From Acheta domesticus (taxonomy: Eukaryota > Arthropoda > Insecta > Orthoptera > Gryllidae): a stretch of 64,000 bases of DNA. The notes beneath the pieces were generated by a model that was not told the origin of the DNA, made no database searches, and saw nothing but the letters and a program-made list of their open reading frames with translations. The DNA lies in contig JAHLJT010009436.1 in assembly GCA_031308135.1 (NCBI GenBank), positions 161,484,885-161,548,884 of the forward strand, read 5' to 3'. How positions within the stretch are numbered: position 1 is the first letter of the stretch; every line of letters begins with the position of its first letter. Made by a program: the position numbers and the translations under genes. Below, piece after piece: positions 1-9,850 of the stretch.

Positions 1-33
1 ATATGTAGTGGATATGTAGTGAATATGTAGCGC
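1..33. repeat. 11-bp tandem repeat, 3 units
   Basis: Three head-to-tail units of ATATGTAGTGR run from the window edge, the last one decayed. The array may continue to the left of the window. Nothing suggests a function. Confidence 0.7.
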
Positions 34-59
34 TTTGTGGTGGAGTTACAACAGAATTC

Positions 60-183
60 ACAACACATAAAAACCTTGTAGGTGAAAAAAACACGCATAA
101 GTTCCAACTTTCATGGAGATCGGTCCAACAGTGTCAGAGGTTTGCTCTTATATACATACCAACATCCTGTTTTATTTATATAG
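60..183. mobile_element. possible 3' end of a decayed non-LTR element
   Basis: The text has the order often seen at 3' ends of insect retroelement repeats: a stretch with ATCGGTCCAACAGT, then a run resembling ATACATACCAAC, then TTTATTTATATAG. No coding part is visible beside it. The assignment rests only on resemblance to this type of tail, so it is weak. Confidence 0.25.
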
Positions 184-692
184 ATTTTACATGACTTTGA
201 GTAAAATAACTTTGTCACGTTGTTCCCTGCACTTTATGAATGATATTCACGCGTAGGTTTCTCTGTTTCAGATTTCATGTGACGCGTCTTGGGGACACGC
301 GCGTCCCTATTCTACCACCGCGTAGGTGCCGCTTCGACCGGTAGCTGTCGGCGAGGGCTTCAGAGGCGATCAGGTAAGAGACTGTACACTGCAGTTTGGA
401 GCGGGGTGAAGGGCGCAAGGACTGCATTTGTTTTGTTTTTAGATTCTCCAAAACTTCCTTTACTCTAGGAGTGCCATCGGAATCGCAGGAAATAAAACGA
501 AAGTATACTATTTGAGAGAATGTGGGAGAATTCGACCTCATTTACGTTTTACTATGAATCGATTTTCCGATGCCTGTTACGAGTATTGTCTCCGCAATGG
601 CTTTCTACCGCACTGACATATCGACTTGGATGTTTTATCCAATGGTTAACACACACATCCAAAACTTATTGAAAAAGATAGCCCATCCAAAC
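184..692. other. unannotated stretch
   Basis: Mixed-composition DNA with no recognisable coding, RNA or repeat feature. Short open frames here have no coding character. Confidence 0.5.
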
Positions 693-860
693 CTTTGGAT
701 GCTACATCTAAACATTAACTGACCTTACGACATTTGGAAGAACCTTTGGAAAAAGGATTTGGAAATTTGGAATTTTTGGAAATTCCATTGGAAACATTTG
801 GAAATTCCTTTGGAAAAAGGATCCTAAAAATTTAATATTTTGAATTAAGCATTTGGATAG
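693..860. repeat. TTTGGA-rich cryptic repeat
   Basis: The hexamer TTTGGA occurs about nine times, mostly between 731 and 822, as variants TTTGGAAA, TTTGGAAT and TTTGGATG at irregular spacing. It looks like a decayed short tandem repeat rather than a clean array. Confidence 0.55.
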
Positions 861-1398
861 TGGATCCAAATTAAATAGGTAACAGTTTGATGTAGTACTA
901 TGCATGTTTGATTGCTGGAAGCATATTAGCTTGTTAATGTGAAACTAGGTTTTGGAATCTACAGTCAGGAAATATTCATTAATTTTTTTTACTATTTTCT
1001 TTAATAATAGTTTAACATAGCAACAACATAACACCAACACAATACGACATGAGACTCGCAAAGAGCAGTATTTTATGTGTACGCCCAAATACAATTATTC
1101 ATTACTTTAGAAACGATATTTTGAGAAGAGAAATTGATAGCAAGATTATTTACAAAATAACTAATTTCAGATTTCATCATTTTTAGTTTCGTGCAGTCAC
1201 TGAATTTTAATTCATCATCCTTGCTTTTTCTGTGAGCAAAAATGAGTAGTACGTTATGGAAAACATTAAGAACCACGTTATGGAGTGTTATGTCAACGGC
1301 AGTTTTCGTATATTTGTATTTCTTGAAAATTATTCTATCGTAATAAAAAAAATGTGTTAAAAATATTTCATATTTTATATTAACACCACATGATTCTG
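861..1398. other. unannotated AT-rich stretch
   Basis: AT-rich sequence up to the SINE insertion site. No gene or repeat was recognised. A minus-strand open frame at 1073-1447 has no recognisable protein character and runs into the SINE. Confidence 0.5.
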
Positions 1399-1407
1399 AA
1401 CATTCAG
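1399..1407. repeat. target-site duplication, left, SINE copy 1
   Basis: AACATTCAG, repeated exactly at 2087-2095 directly after the AATC tail. Confidence 0.8.
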
Positions 1408-2086
1408 ACCGACTTAGGTGGGTGATGTCGCTGCAAGTGCTTCTCACCGGGAGGTCCTTAGGTTCGAGTCCCGACGGTGGCAGGATTTTCAGCTAGGCTT
1501 GTCAGCTAGGTCGAGTTCAGAGTTTGTTTCGAAGAGAATTCTAGTGGCCGGCTGGTCTCATGGGTAGTTTTCCGTGGTTTATCCGATCAACACTAGGCGA
1601 ATGCTGGACCAGTACCCTAGCAAACGGGGCACGGACCGCACGCGATCTTCCCTTCCTCTTCCTTGTCCTATCCTCACTCCTTACACACACACGTACACTA
1701 ACATGCGCTACACTACAACACACGCCGCGAGACCGGTCGAAAGCTTAGAGCTTGCCCCGGCTGAGGCAGTGCCCCACTGGTGGGAGGTTCTTGGTTAGGG
1801 AACTTCGACGGTAGGTCGACGCCGGATCTACCATCCAGCGGCGTAGTCCGCAGCCACCTCCCGAAGAAAACATGTACTGCACTTACGGGACTAGTGACCT
1901 TACCCGTTAACACTCCTGGAAACACTAACAGTCGATCGATCGATCAATCAATCAAGCCGGATCTCATCATTCAACTGGGAAAGATCGCCGCACGTCTCGA
2001 GGAAATAAAATGCACTACACTTACGGGACTAATAACCTTAGCCGCCCACGCGTCCGAAAACACGAAATAATCAATCAATCAATCAA
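1408..2086 (+). mobile_element. tRNA-derived SINE, copy 1 (full length, 679 bp)
   Basis: The head is tRNA-like: the B-box match GGTTCGAGTCC lies near 1460 and a shortened A-box region lies upstream. The body carries blocks shared with four other places in the window: GAATTCTAGTGGCCGGCTGG, CCGATCAACACTAGG, a pyrimidine block with TTCCTCTTCCTTGTCC, and CATGCGCTACACTAC. The 3' end finishes in (AATC)n. A 9-bp direct repeat, AACATTCAG, sits immediately outside both ends (1399-1407 and 2087-2095), as expected for target-primed insertion. Compared with copy 2, about 12 bp of the head is missing and the 3' block is present twice. The element is non-coding and would need the machinery of a LINE partner. 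It matches no SINE I can name. Confidence 0.85.
1822..2086 (+). repeat. tandemly duplicated SINE 3' block
   Basis: Two adjacent diverged copies, 1822-1956 and 1957-2086. Each starts CCGGATCT, contains CACTTACGGGACTA, and ends in its own ATCAATCAATCA run. Both lie inside the outer 9-bp target duplications of SINE copy 1. Confidence 0.75.
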
Positions 2087-2095
2087 AACATTCAG
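2087..2095. repeat. target-site duplication, right, SINE copy 1
   Basis: Exact second copy of AACATTCAG; see 1399-1407. Confidence 0.8.
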
Positions 2096-2931
2096 TGAAG
2101 CTCGAAATATTGCTTCCACCTAGAGAGGGTAATAATATCGGTTTTTCTGATCAGGTTTCAAATCACTTCTGTGACTTGAATATCTCGGTAGAGTAAAGTG
2201 GATTCTATAGAGTAAAGAACACGTGAATAAATTATTCGGAAGAAAGAAAAGGTTCACGTTTACGCAAAGATGTCACAGAAAGATCGGAATCGCGGAAGAA
2301 AAAAACTGACTCCAAATCAATTGATATAGTTCCTATGTTTTTGCAACTTTATATAATACTATTGTAACATTGAAATATTAAAAAAATAAAAGAATATTAT
2401 TTTGGGCCGTGAAAGCGTATGAACTTAATGGATAAGTTATATCGTCAGTATCTTTGGGTACGAGGACAATTTATTGTTACTATTTAATTTGGATGTGTAA
2501 TCCGAAGTGTTTTGGATGCGACGTTATTTCCTTCGAATGCCAGCAAATATTATATTGCACCGAAACTAACTACAACCAAACCATTTTGAAATGACATTCA
2601 AATCCTTTCATCTCATCGCGGAAAATATCGTGTTGTTCAATTAAGGAACAATATCGCTCCATGAGAGAGTGGCCCTCGAGCCAGAGTTGTAGAGAGATTG
2701 CTATAAGAAGGAACCGCTTTGACAGCTACTTCTTGGCCAATGCTGGCAACATTGCTGCAGGTTATGTCCATGCACTTATTTTGTCAGTGCTTTCGTTTAC
2801 AGATAGCTCATTTCTAAATGGTTTCATCAGTAGAGACCGGAAAAATATATGGAATGAAACGTCAAAATATGTGCATAAATATGTACTGAAAACAGTAAGA
2901 ATATGTAATAAATATGTAAAATCGGACATAA
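2096..2931. other. unannotated stretch
   Basis: No recognised feature. An open frame at 2661-2954 has a fairly mixed residue composition around SYFLANAGNIAAGYVHAL but no family I recognise. From about 2865 the motif ATATGTA recurs. Confidence 0.4.
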
Positions 2932-3297
2932 TATGTAATATTAAAATCCTCTAATTACAAAACTCGTTTACATAATACGAACTTATATTTACAAAAATCC
3001 TATACAAATTTTAAAAACAATGCAAACGTTTTAAAAATCATTTGGAATACAAAAGTTGATGCCCACCTGCACCATACAACTTTCCGATCAGTAGTAAAAC
3101 CTTCACAAATTGTTATCCAGGAATGTAGTTTAGCAGCCAGACTAGACGCAATAGAAGCCATCGTACAAACAGGCGAAGTCTACGACCAGCTAACAATCAC
3201 TGTGGCATGGAATATTCTCTTCGAAGTGTTAAACGACGGCGATCTCCACAGTTTCTTGGAAATTGAGCTTAAAGGTCACCAAACGCGGCGTCAATGA
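2932..3297 (+). other. ATG-less open frame of about 121 codons, unknown
   Basis: The frame is open from just after a TAA at 2929 to a TGA at 3295-3297 and contains no ATG. The second half is protein-like in composition, with the stretch AARLDAIEAIVQTGEVYDQL followed by WNILFEVLNDGDLHSFLEIE. I do not recognise a family. ATATGTA-rich sequence lies on both sides (about 2865-2945 and 3515-3590), so it could be a remnant inside an old DNA transposon or an exon. It could also be chance, because no splice signals were verified. Confidence 0.2.
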
Positions 3298-3975
3298 TAG
3301 TTTTCACACCTAAAGCTGAGAATGATCTGTCGCTGACGCGCACTTCCTGCCACTGATATAACTGAAGCAGGTACGTCGGAGTGTGAGAATATTCGACCGC
3401 TTCTTTACGAAGCATACCTTGAGTAGAGTACGCAGTAGGACGCAGTAAAAATGTGGGAAAAAGTGCTGAATTTTTTGAAAATACTTCTTTTCATAAAACT
3501 ATGTAAGAAACGCGATAAAATAAAAAATATGTTGAGAAAATAGGGAAATATGTAAAATATGTAATATAGTATCAAATATGTACAAATATATAACGAAAAA
3601 ATATGATATTGCGTTAGGACGGCGACAATTCGTCAAGATTAAAATTTTGAGAACGGTAAGTAGAAAGGCAAAAATACGTAATTACATAAAAATCCGGTCT
3701 CTATTCATCAGTATCCCCCGCAATGTCATCGCCCGGCATGAGGTTCATTTCTTTCCCGACCTGTGAACGCGGTCCCTTCTTGGAGGAACTCCCATACATC
3801 GCGAGGACCGTTGTTCGAGCGGGGACGTTGGCGCGCGGCGCGGCGCGGCGCTCTCCGCTGCCAAGCCTTCCCGTTACTCCGCCGCCGCGCGTACTGCTCC
3901 ACTTGCCTGCCTGCGCTCGCTGCCTTTGCCATGGCTGCTCTCTCGCTGCTTTTGCTATTGCTCGGTGCTGGCACA
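3298..3975. other. AT-rich stretch followed by a GC-rich island
   Basis: AT-rich with repeated ATATGTA motifs to about 3720, then a CpG-rich island at about 3820-3950. Overlapping open frames on both strands of the island are the usual result of low stop-codon density in GC-rich DNA. No gene was recognised. Confidence 0.45.
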
Positions 3976-4149
3976 TCTGCGATTTTCCTAACTATGCCCC
4001 TGACAGGAATTCAGCTGTGGACAGGTTTCATCCAATCGCGTGTTTGAACGTCACCATTGTGACGTCACTATCGCGAAATATAAGCTCCCGATTGGGTGGC
4101 AGCGAAACAGCTGATTCCTGTCAGGGGCAAAGTTAGGAAAATCGCAGTA
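3976..4149. mobile_element. foldback MITE, short family, copy S1
   Basis: About 175 bp with long terminal inverted repeats. The right end reads GGGGCAAAGTTAGGAAAATCGCAGTA, quoted here only as its parts CAGGGGCAAAG and AATCGCAGTA, and the left end is a slightly decayed inverse. The arms include GACAGGAATTCAGCTGT on the left and AACAGCTGATTCCTGTC on the right. The centre holds TGACGTCA. It is homologous throughout to 7364-7536. There is no coding capacity, so movement would depend on a transposase encoded elsewhere. Confidence 0.8.
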
Positions 4150-4151
4150 TA

Positions 4152-5009
4152 TTTTGATATCCATTTCCTCGAAATCATGCTGGGGTTGGTGAGTAACGTG
4201 AAGATGCGGGTGAATCAATGCATAAGCAGACCAAGAACGAGCTTAGCAACCGGGTTCGATAGAAGCTTCAGTAATTGTGTACACCAATTTTATTGGTTTC
4301 TATATTAATGTTTGTTCCTTCCAGTTTTCCAGTCGTCACAATTCAAACCATGTCCACTTAACGTTGTCAAATTATTCTCGTCTTTTACTTTCCTCGCCCT
4401 CTCGGATGTGATGTGCACGCTTTGGTGAGCGAATTTGTTTCATCAACAAATAAATGCCTCTGATAGATTTCTTTGCGACGGATTTTCTGATATGACATTA
4501 CATTATATTACGGGATTGCAAAATAACCTTTTATTGCTTCACGTGAGGGGCAATGTATTTGAATTACTTTACATTTAATGTTGGCAGCCAACGTGATATG
4601 TAAAAGACAGTTAAAAATAATTGAAAAAAATGGAAATTACACATTGTCGTAATATTAGAAAATTAGACAGTATAAAATTGAATTAAAAAACTGGTTATTT
4701 GGCAGTATTAGAAGGAAGACTAGTTACTGAAAAATACTTTTTCTTGGTGTTTGTTTATTGGAAACGTCGCTTCTTGGTTCTAATTGCAAAATAAGAAAAG
4801 AAGTCATATAATGATTGTAGTTACGAGCGGTATTTGAAGTTTATCATTATGATTTCCGCACGTGTCCTTATATTCACTACATTAAAATTTATACCAATTC
4901 TCGCGACATTACGACTTTTCTGGACAACTCATATTCCCACTCCACTCGCGTTCTGTCATTATTTTCTTCCCTCCTCTTGTCCTCGTGTGCAGCACCCAGG
5001 TTGCATCGT
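4152..5009. other. unannotated AT-rich stretch
   Basis: No feature recognised. Confidence 0.5.
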
Positions 5010-5437
5010 CAGCGCTCAAATACTTTCCAAGTTTCGACGCGCGGCTTTTCTCCAGCCGCCGTCGCCCCGACCGACGCCGCGGCGATGCCCTGCCAAAAAC
5101 TTGTTTGCGGAATTTCACGAACGATTAAGCAAACGCCGCTCTCCCGCCGCGTAACGACCTGGAGGCGATGCGGTGCGGTGCGGAGCGGCGCGGCGAAGGG
5201 CGGGCGAATTGTCTGTGTGGCCCGCGCGCCCTCTTCGAACGCCAGGGAGCCCAAACGGGCGGGGGCTGTGGCTAGTGGTGGCTACCAACAGGCTGTTGTG
5301 TCGGCTGCCTTAACGTGTGCATGGAAAGTCTATGAGTTGGCTTATTTGGTTGCCTGTTCACACTTGAAGATCCGTGTTGTGGGAGGTTTTACGTTCAAGT
5401 ATCTCCCCAGGGAATTCTCGACACCTGCCATTCAGTT
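5010..5437. other. GC-rich island
   Basis: CpG-rich sequence, strongest at 5030-5250, with open frames in several phases and no recognisable protein. It runs up to the non-LTR insertion at 5451. Confidence 0.45.
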
Positions 5438-5450
5438 GTGTTGAAAAAGT

Positions 5451-6028
5451 CAACTGCCATACAGACTGTGCAAAAACCTTATCCTGCCGTGCCAGGATCT
5501 CAAAACTCATAGAAGATGGCCGTCAAATCGTCCTACAGTGGATTCCTAGCCACGTTGGTGTTCCAGGGAATGAAAAAGCAGACGAGCTGGCCAAGAAAGG
5601 CACAACATTTGACCAGCCATAAAGCCACCAGTCGTGTTCATCTGCGAAATCCTGCGTAAAGCGCTCAATAAATGTCTGGGTAAAAGCACGACGAATCGAG
5701 AGCGCCGCTGGAAAACTTTGGTCCAGCCTGACGGAAACACCCATCCCCCACAATCTACCACGAGCCACGAGTGTCGCCGTGTTCAGAACAACTACAGGAC
5801 ACAACTACCTTGCCAGCCACTTGCACCGCATAGGGATCTTCGAAACCGACGCCTGTGTGCTCTGTAATGGCCCAAAGATGGATGCAACACACCGTCCGAT
5901 GTGCCCAGCCCTGAGTGCAAACACAAACTCGGCAGAGGACGACTTCTACAGAGAGACAGCCCGTTTATACTGGTCAGCGCGTCACCAAATGGCTAACCTG
6001 CCAAGGGTGGGCGTTGGCTAGTAAGTAA
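5451..6028 (+). mobile_element. 5'-truncated non-LTR retrotransposon with RNase H
   Basis: A 578-bp insertion bracketed by an exact 13-bp direct repeat, GTGTTGAAAAAGT, at 5438-5450 and 6029-6041. The 3' end is a short GTAAGTAA run right after the stop codon. The 5' end begins inside the reading frame, as is typical of incomplete reverse transcription. The encoded part is the end of an RNase H domain and a C-terminal cysteine/histidine motif, which places the parent in an RNase H-bearing clade such as I or a relative. The intact duplications and nearly intact frame suggest a fairly young insertion. Confidence 0.85.
5452..6021 (+). pseudogene. RNase H/C-terminal fragment of a non-LTR polyprotein
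   Basis: One frame runs through the insertion to TAG at 6019-6021, broken by a single TAA at 5620-5622. The first half contains QWIPSHVGVPGNEKADELA, the characteristic end of a retroelement RNase H with its histidine and last acidic residue. The earlier catalytic acids are lost by 5' truncation. The second half contains FRTTTGHNYLASHLHRIGI and then a CxxC...HxxxxC cluster (CVLCN...THRPMC), the usual tail of ORF2 in these clades, and ends YWSARHQMANLPRVGVG. It cannot give a working enzyme, lacking endonuclease and reverse transcriptase. Confidence 0.85.
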
Positions 6029-6041
6029 GTGTTGAAAAAGT

Positions 6042-6966
6042 AATTTTATGTAATTATGACTATTGTTAACACATCTAATGAATTATTATTGCATGGTACT
6101 GATTAGCTGTATAATTTTCTTTAGGTCTGTGAATTTGATGGTGGTAAAACAGTGAAGTTTCGGTATGAAGTAGATTACGATTTTTTAAATTAATTAAACG
6201 TTTATTACGTGTTCCATTCATTTTTAGAAGTACAGAATGAAATAAGTGTGAAATTGGAAATGGAGAATGAAAAAGAGTATGTTCTGCCTGCAGACCTGCT
6301 AGAAATGTGGCTGAAATGAGTTTATCACCTCTGCTTCACTCGAACCTCCGGAGGCGCTCTCTGGAGTGGCTTCTCAAGGGTTTTGTTGATGCGATGCGTT
6401 CAAGGAAGTCGGGAGTCCGATGTCTTCAGGATTAGGGGAAAGGGCGAAAATGTCGAAATTATTCCAGTCATTTATTTTGATGTGTGAAGTGTTGGTTTTG
6501 TGTTAAGAGGTAAATGCATTTTTGAGGTTGGAAAATAAGTTTTTACATTATCATTTTCAAAATATTTAAGAAGTTGAATTTCTACGAAAGTGTGCATGTC
6601 GTGAGAGTGCCGTAATGCAACGGTGACGAGCTGCTGTTGTGGCAAAATTTTTGTGCTTGTCCTTCGTGAGAAAGAAAGATTTTCATTGTGGAGTAGAAGT
6701 ACTTTGTGTGGAATACAAAATGTACGAAGAAACTTCGCTTTAATTCTACCAAATCTTGCCAGGTCTATTCGTGTCAGAATGCAAATACATTACTTCTTGC
6801 TGATGGAATTTTGTGCACCGACACGACTTTTCGAGGTTATTTGTTAGTAAATGTTTTGTGCATTCAAATACAGTAATAAATTAAATTAAGGACGAATATA
6901 GTATCTATCGCTAATGATATTGAGGAGAACTCTTGGTATCGTGGCAGTCGGACGTCTTGGCGACCG
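6042..6966. other. unannotated stretch
   Basis: No gene or repeat recognised. Composition is mixed to AT-rich. Confidence 0.5.
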
Positions 6967-7260
6967 TTAAGCTGCTCGGTGCGGCGCGGTTAGCGTAACG
7001 GACTGTTATACCCAAGTTCGCGGGTTGAAACCCGATCGAAGCCGTGGATTTTTAAGGGCGAAAGGGGGAAGGGAGAGTTTTACTGCATGTAAAAGACCCT
7101 CAAGCCTAAATGAAACCTCTGAGCTAAATTCAAATCGCCATTTTCGTCGCCCTTCTTTCTCCGCTGGGTGGTGGAAGGAGTGTAGCAAAATTTGCCTGAT
7201 CACACGAAAGAACAGGCCTCATGGCCTGAGTCTCGCCACGTAAAATGAGGCATCAATTCA
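6967..7260 (+). mobile_element. probable tRNA-derived SINE of a second family
   Basis: At 6982-7035 the sequence resembles tRNA promoter boxes: an A-box-like GCGCGGTTAGCGTAACGG and, about 40 bp later, a T-arm-like GCGGGTTGAAACCCGAT. An unrelated body of about 200 bp follows. No second copy is present here and I found no target duplication, so the right boundary is a guess. A free-standing tRNA gene is unlikely because acceptor and anticodon arms do not pair well. Confidence 0.4.
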
Positions 7261-7363
7261 AGCCAACCCTGCGAACTTGCAACGCGGAAGTGCCGGCGCC
7301 GCTGCAGCGAAAGAGAGAGGGGGGGGGGTCGCGGCGCCTGCCCCGGCCGCATCCGAGGAACTA

Positions 7364-7536
7364 TACTGCGATTGTCGTAACTTTGCCCCTGACAGGAATC
7401 AGCTGTTTCGCTGCCATCCAATCGGGAGCTTCTATTTCGCTAAAGGTACCTTACTATGGTGACGTTCAAGCTCCCGATTGGATGAAACCGTCAACAGCTG
7501 ATTCCTGTCAGGGGCAAAGTTACGAAAATCGCAGTA
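7364..7536. mobile_element. foldback MITE, short family, copy S2
   Basis: 173 bp, flanked by TA on both sides (7362-7363 and 7537-7538). The left end is TACTGCGATTGTCGTAACTT and the right end is its near-perfect inverse. Pairing continues through GACAGGAATCAGCTGTT and CATCCAATCGGGAGCTT, about 75-80 bp of arm, leaving a small centre. It is a full-length, well-preserved relative of 3976-4149. Confidence 0.9.
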
Positions 7537-7538
7537 TA

Positions 7539-8240
7539 GTCAGTGGGCTCTCGCTGGAGAGTGCTGCCCGGAGCGCGGTGCCTAGAGGATGTGCTAAACA
7601 TCGTCAGAAGCAGCAGTAGCGCGATCTGGACCTGGTCGCCTTATCCTTTATCTGCGAAGAAGTTATAAAAATGATGGGGGAAAAATCATGTGAACCAGTC
7701 GAATGTTGAAGCGAAGTGTTGGAGGACGGATTCTTCATGGTAGAATTCCTGAATTGCCAAATGCCTAGATAATCAAGTTTATGTGACACCACGGGAGGTT
7801 AGTTTTTGCTGAGGTTGCAAATGGGTTACTGCGAAGGTTGGTTGAGTTGTTTGGCTGTCTCCCGCAGCGACCGCTCCTTCGCCCCGTCCTTGCGAGGGGG
7901 AGCCCCCTCTGCAGCGCCGCGTCAGTTATGTTGCGGTGACCCGCGCACGCCATTCATTCGCCGAGCACGGCGTCCGCGTCGCCAGCTGTTGCGGGATTGA
8001 ACTTCGTTATTTTTTCTTCTCGTTGCTGCACGTCTTGCCTGACTCATCGTCTGCTGCTGCCCGGTGGGGGGGGGCAGGGAGGGAGGGGGGCGGAAACGGC
8101 TCCTCGGAGCAACTTTCTCCGCCCACCAGGCGCAGTGCGCGCCCGCCGCTGCCCGAGGAAGCGCGCCTCCGGAACCGTTTTGTGCAGCGGCGGCTGGGGC
8201 AGGCTGCCGGCGCTCCAGGCGCGCTTCTGCCGTGCGCTCT
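7539..8240. other. unannotated stretch with GC-rich island
   Basis: A CpG-rich island occupies about 7850-8240, including a G run near 8065. Several overlapping open frames are present but none resembles a protein. Confidence 0.45.
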
Positions 8241-9016
8241 ACCGGGAGAGGTGGCTCAGGGCATCAGCTGATGTCACTGCAGTGCCTCTGACCGGGAGGT
8301 CCTACACGGCGGCAGGATTTTCGACATTAGCTATACTGGGATTTCTCTAACTTTGCCCCTCATGGCCACTCAAATCCCATCTTTGCGTTGGAATATGTCA
8401 CGGCATTTCGCGTCTTTCTCGGTCTTGCTGGTAGAAGTCGCATTATCGCAAGCACTGCTTGATACGGTCGCGATCATGCGAAATCTAAACGATTGAGAAA
8501 GATGCGAAATACCGTGACATATTCCATCGCGAAGATGGGATTTGAATGGCCTTGAGGGACAAAGTTAGAGAAATCGCAATATAGGTCGCATTCTGAAGGA
8601 GAATTGTAGCGACCGGCTGCTCTGATCGGTAGTTTCCCGTAGTTTCTCCGATCAACACCAGGAGAATGCCGGAGCAGTACCCTAAAAAAACGGCCACGGA
8701 CCGCACGCGATCTTTCCTTCCTCTTCCTTGTTCTATCCAACATCGCATCCTATATTGCAAACACACTTACACTAACATGCGCTACACTACCGCTCATGTC
8801 GGGAGCTTAGATATTGTCCCGGTTGGGGCGGTGACCGGCTCGTGGGAGATAGCTGATTGGGGAAAACCCCACCAGGCGATTGTAGGTCGATGCCGGATCT
8901 CACCATCCAGCTGGGAAAGGTCAACTTCATCTCCCAAGAAAAAACAAGGACTACACTTACAGAACTAAAGACAGCAATTCTTGCGCCCAGAATCTCTAAT
9001 CAATCAATAAAAAAAT
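8241..9016 (+). mobile_element. tRNA-derived SINE, copy 2, interrupted by a MITE
   Basis: The copy has the best-preserved head of the family (GAGGTGGCTCAGGGCATC near 8247). It then shares GGCAGGATTTT with copy 1, is interrupted by the MITE at 8334-8581, and resumes with GAGAATTGTAGCGACCGGC. All later body blocks of copy 1 follow, including CCGATCAACACCAGG, CGGACCGCACGCGATCTT as CGCACGCGATCTTTCC, ACTAACATGCGCTACACTAC and GCCGGATCTCACCATCCAG. It ends with a short AATCAATCAATAAA tail. Without the MITE it is about 525 bp. Only a weak, imperfect flanking repeat is visible, so the ends are approximate. Confidence 0.8.
8334..8581. mobile_element. foldback MITE, long family, copy L1 (nested in SINE)
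   Basis: 248 bp, bounded by TA on each side. The ends are TACTGGGATTTCTCTAACTT on the left and the inverse of TATTGCGATTTCTCTAACTT on the right. The arms carry CACTCAAATCCCATCTTTGCG and its inverse in parts (CTCAAATCCCATC, GATGGGATTTGA). The interior palindromes are CGCATTATCGC on the left and GCGATCATGCG on the right. The host SINE continues on either side as AGC and GGTC. Confidence 0.9.
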
Positions 9017-9029
9017 ACAGTTCGCTGTA

Positions 9030-9410
9030 CGCAAAGTTCCGTATGTACAGCAGACGCATTTATCACGCGATAATGTTTTTCACCGAAAGATGAATTGAGA
9101 AGCGCAAAACAATTTGAGCACTTTCTATACACTTTTTCTTACGTTTCTGGTTGGGGTTGGATTCGTTTAGCGGAGAAAAAAAGAGGGATGATTGAATCAC
9201 GCTGCTAAATTAAGTGATGCACACTAGGTCAAATGAAACGCATCATTGGTGCGAGAGATATGTGAGAGATAACCTCTTCAACGGGAGGGCGTCGCAGTCG
9301 TGGAGCGCTGATGGTCATTGCACAGTCACAACACAGGTCACAACACAGTGTCAGCTGGTTATATAAGACAGACAGACATATAGGCAAGCGGGCAGCAGGC
9401 AGATAAACAA
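9030..9410. other. unannotated stretch
   Basis: No recognised feature before the minisatellite. Confidence 0.5.
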
Positions 9411-9850
9411 TGAGGGAGAGAGACAGACAGTGAGGGAGAGAGACAGACAGTGAGGGAGAGAGACAGACAGTGAGGGAGAGAGACAGACAGTGAGGGAGAG
9501 AGGGAGACAGTGAGGGAGAGAGGGAGACAGTGAGGGAGAGAGGGAGACAGTGAGGGAGAGAGGGAGACAGTGAGGGAGAGAGGGAGACAGTGAGGGAGAG
9601 AGGGAGACAGTGAGGGAGAGAGGGAGACAGTGAGGGAGAGAGGGAGACAGTGAGGGAGAGAGGGAGACAGTGAGGGAGAGAGGGAGACAGTGAGGGAGAG
9701 AGGGAGACAGTGAGGGAGAGAGGGAGACAGTGAGGGAGAGAGGGAGACAGTGAGGGAGAGAGGGAGACAGTGAGGGAGAGAGGGAGACAGTGAGGGAGAG
9801 AGGGAGACAGTGAGGGAGAGAGGGAGACAGTGAGGGAGAGAGACAGACTG
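9411..9850. repeat. 20-bp minisatellite, 22 units
   Basis: Units of TGAGGGAGAGAGNNAGACAG in perfect 20-bp register: four units of the type ending AGACAGACAG, then 17 identical units ending AGGGAGACAG, then one unit ending AGACAGACTG. The minus strand is open in more than one frame across it only because the unit contains no stop codon and has a length that keeps cycling frames. Confidence 0.97.

Noticed and set aside
1408..1500. tRNA gene at the SINE head
   Set aside because: The B box is good but the arms do not pair into a cloverleaf, and the segment continues into a repeated body with an AATC tail.
5523..5804. Minus-strand frame over the non-LTR insertion
   Set aside because: It is the antisense shadow of the RNase H fragment on the plus strand.
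9411..9850. Regular direct repeats resembling a CRISPR array
   Set aside because: Units are contiguous with no unique spacers, and the context is eukaryotic.
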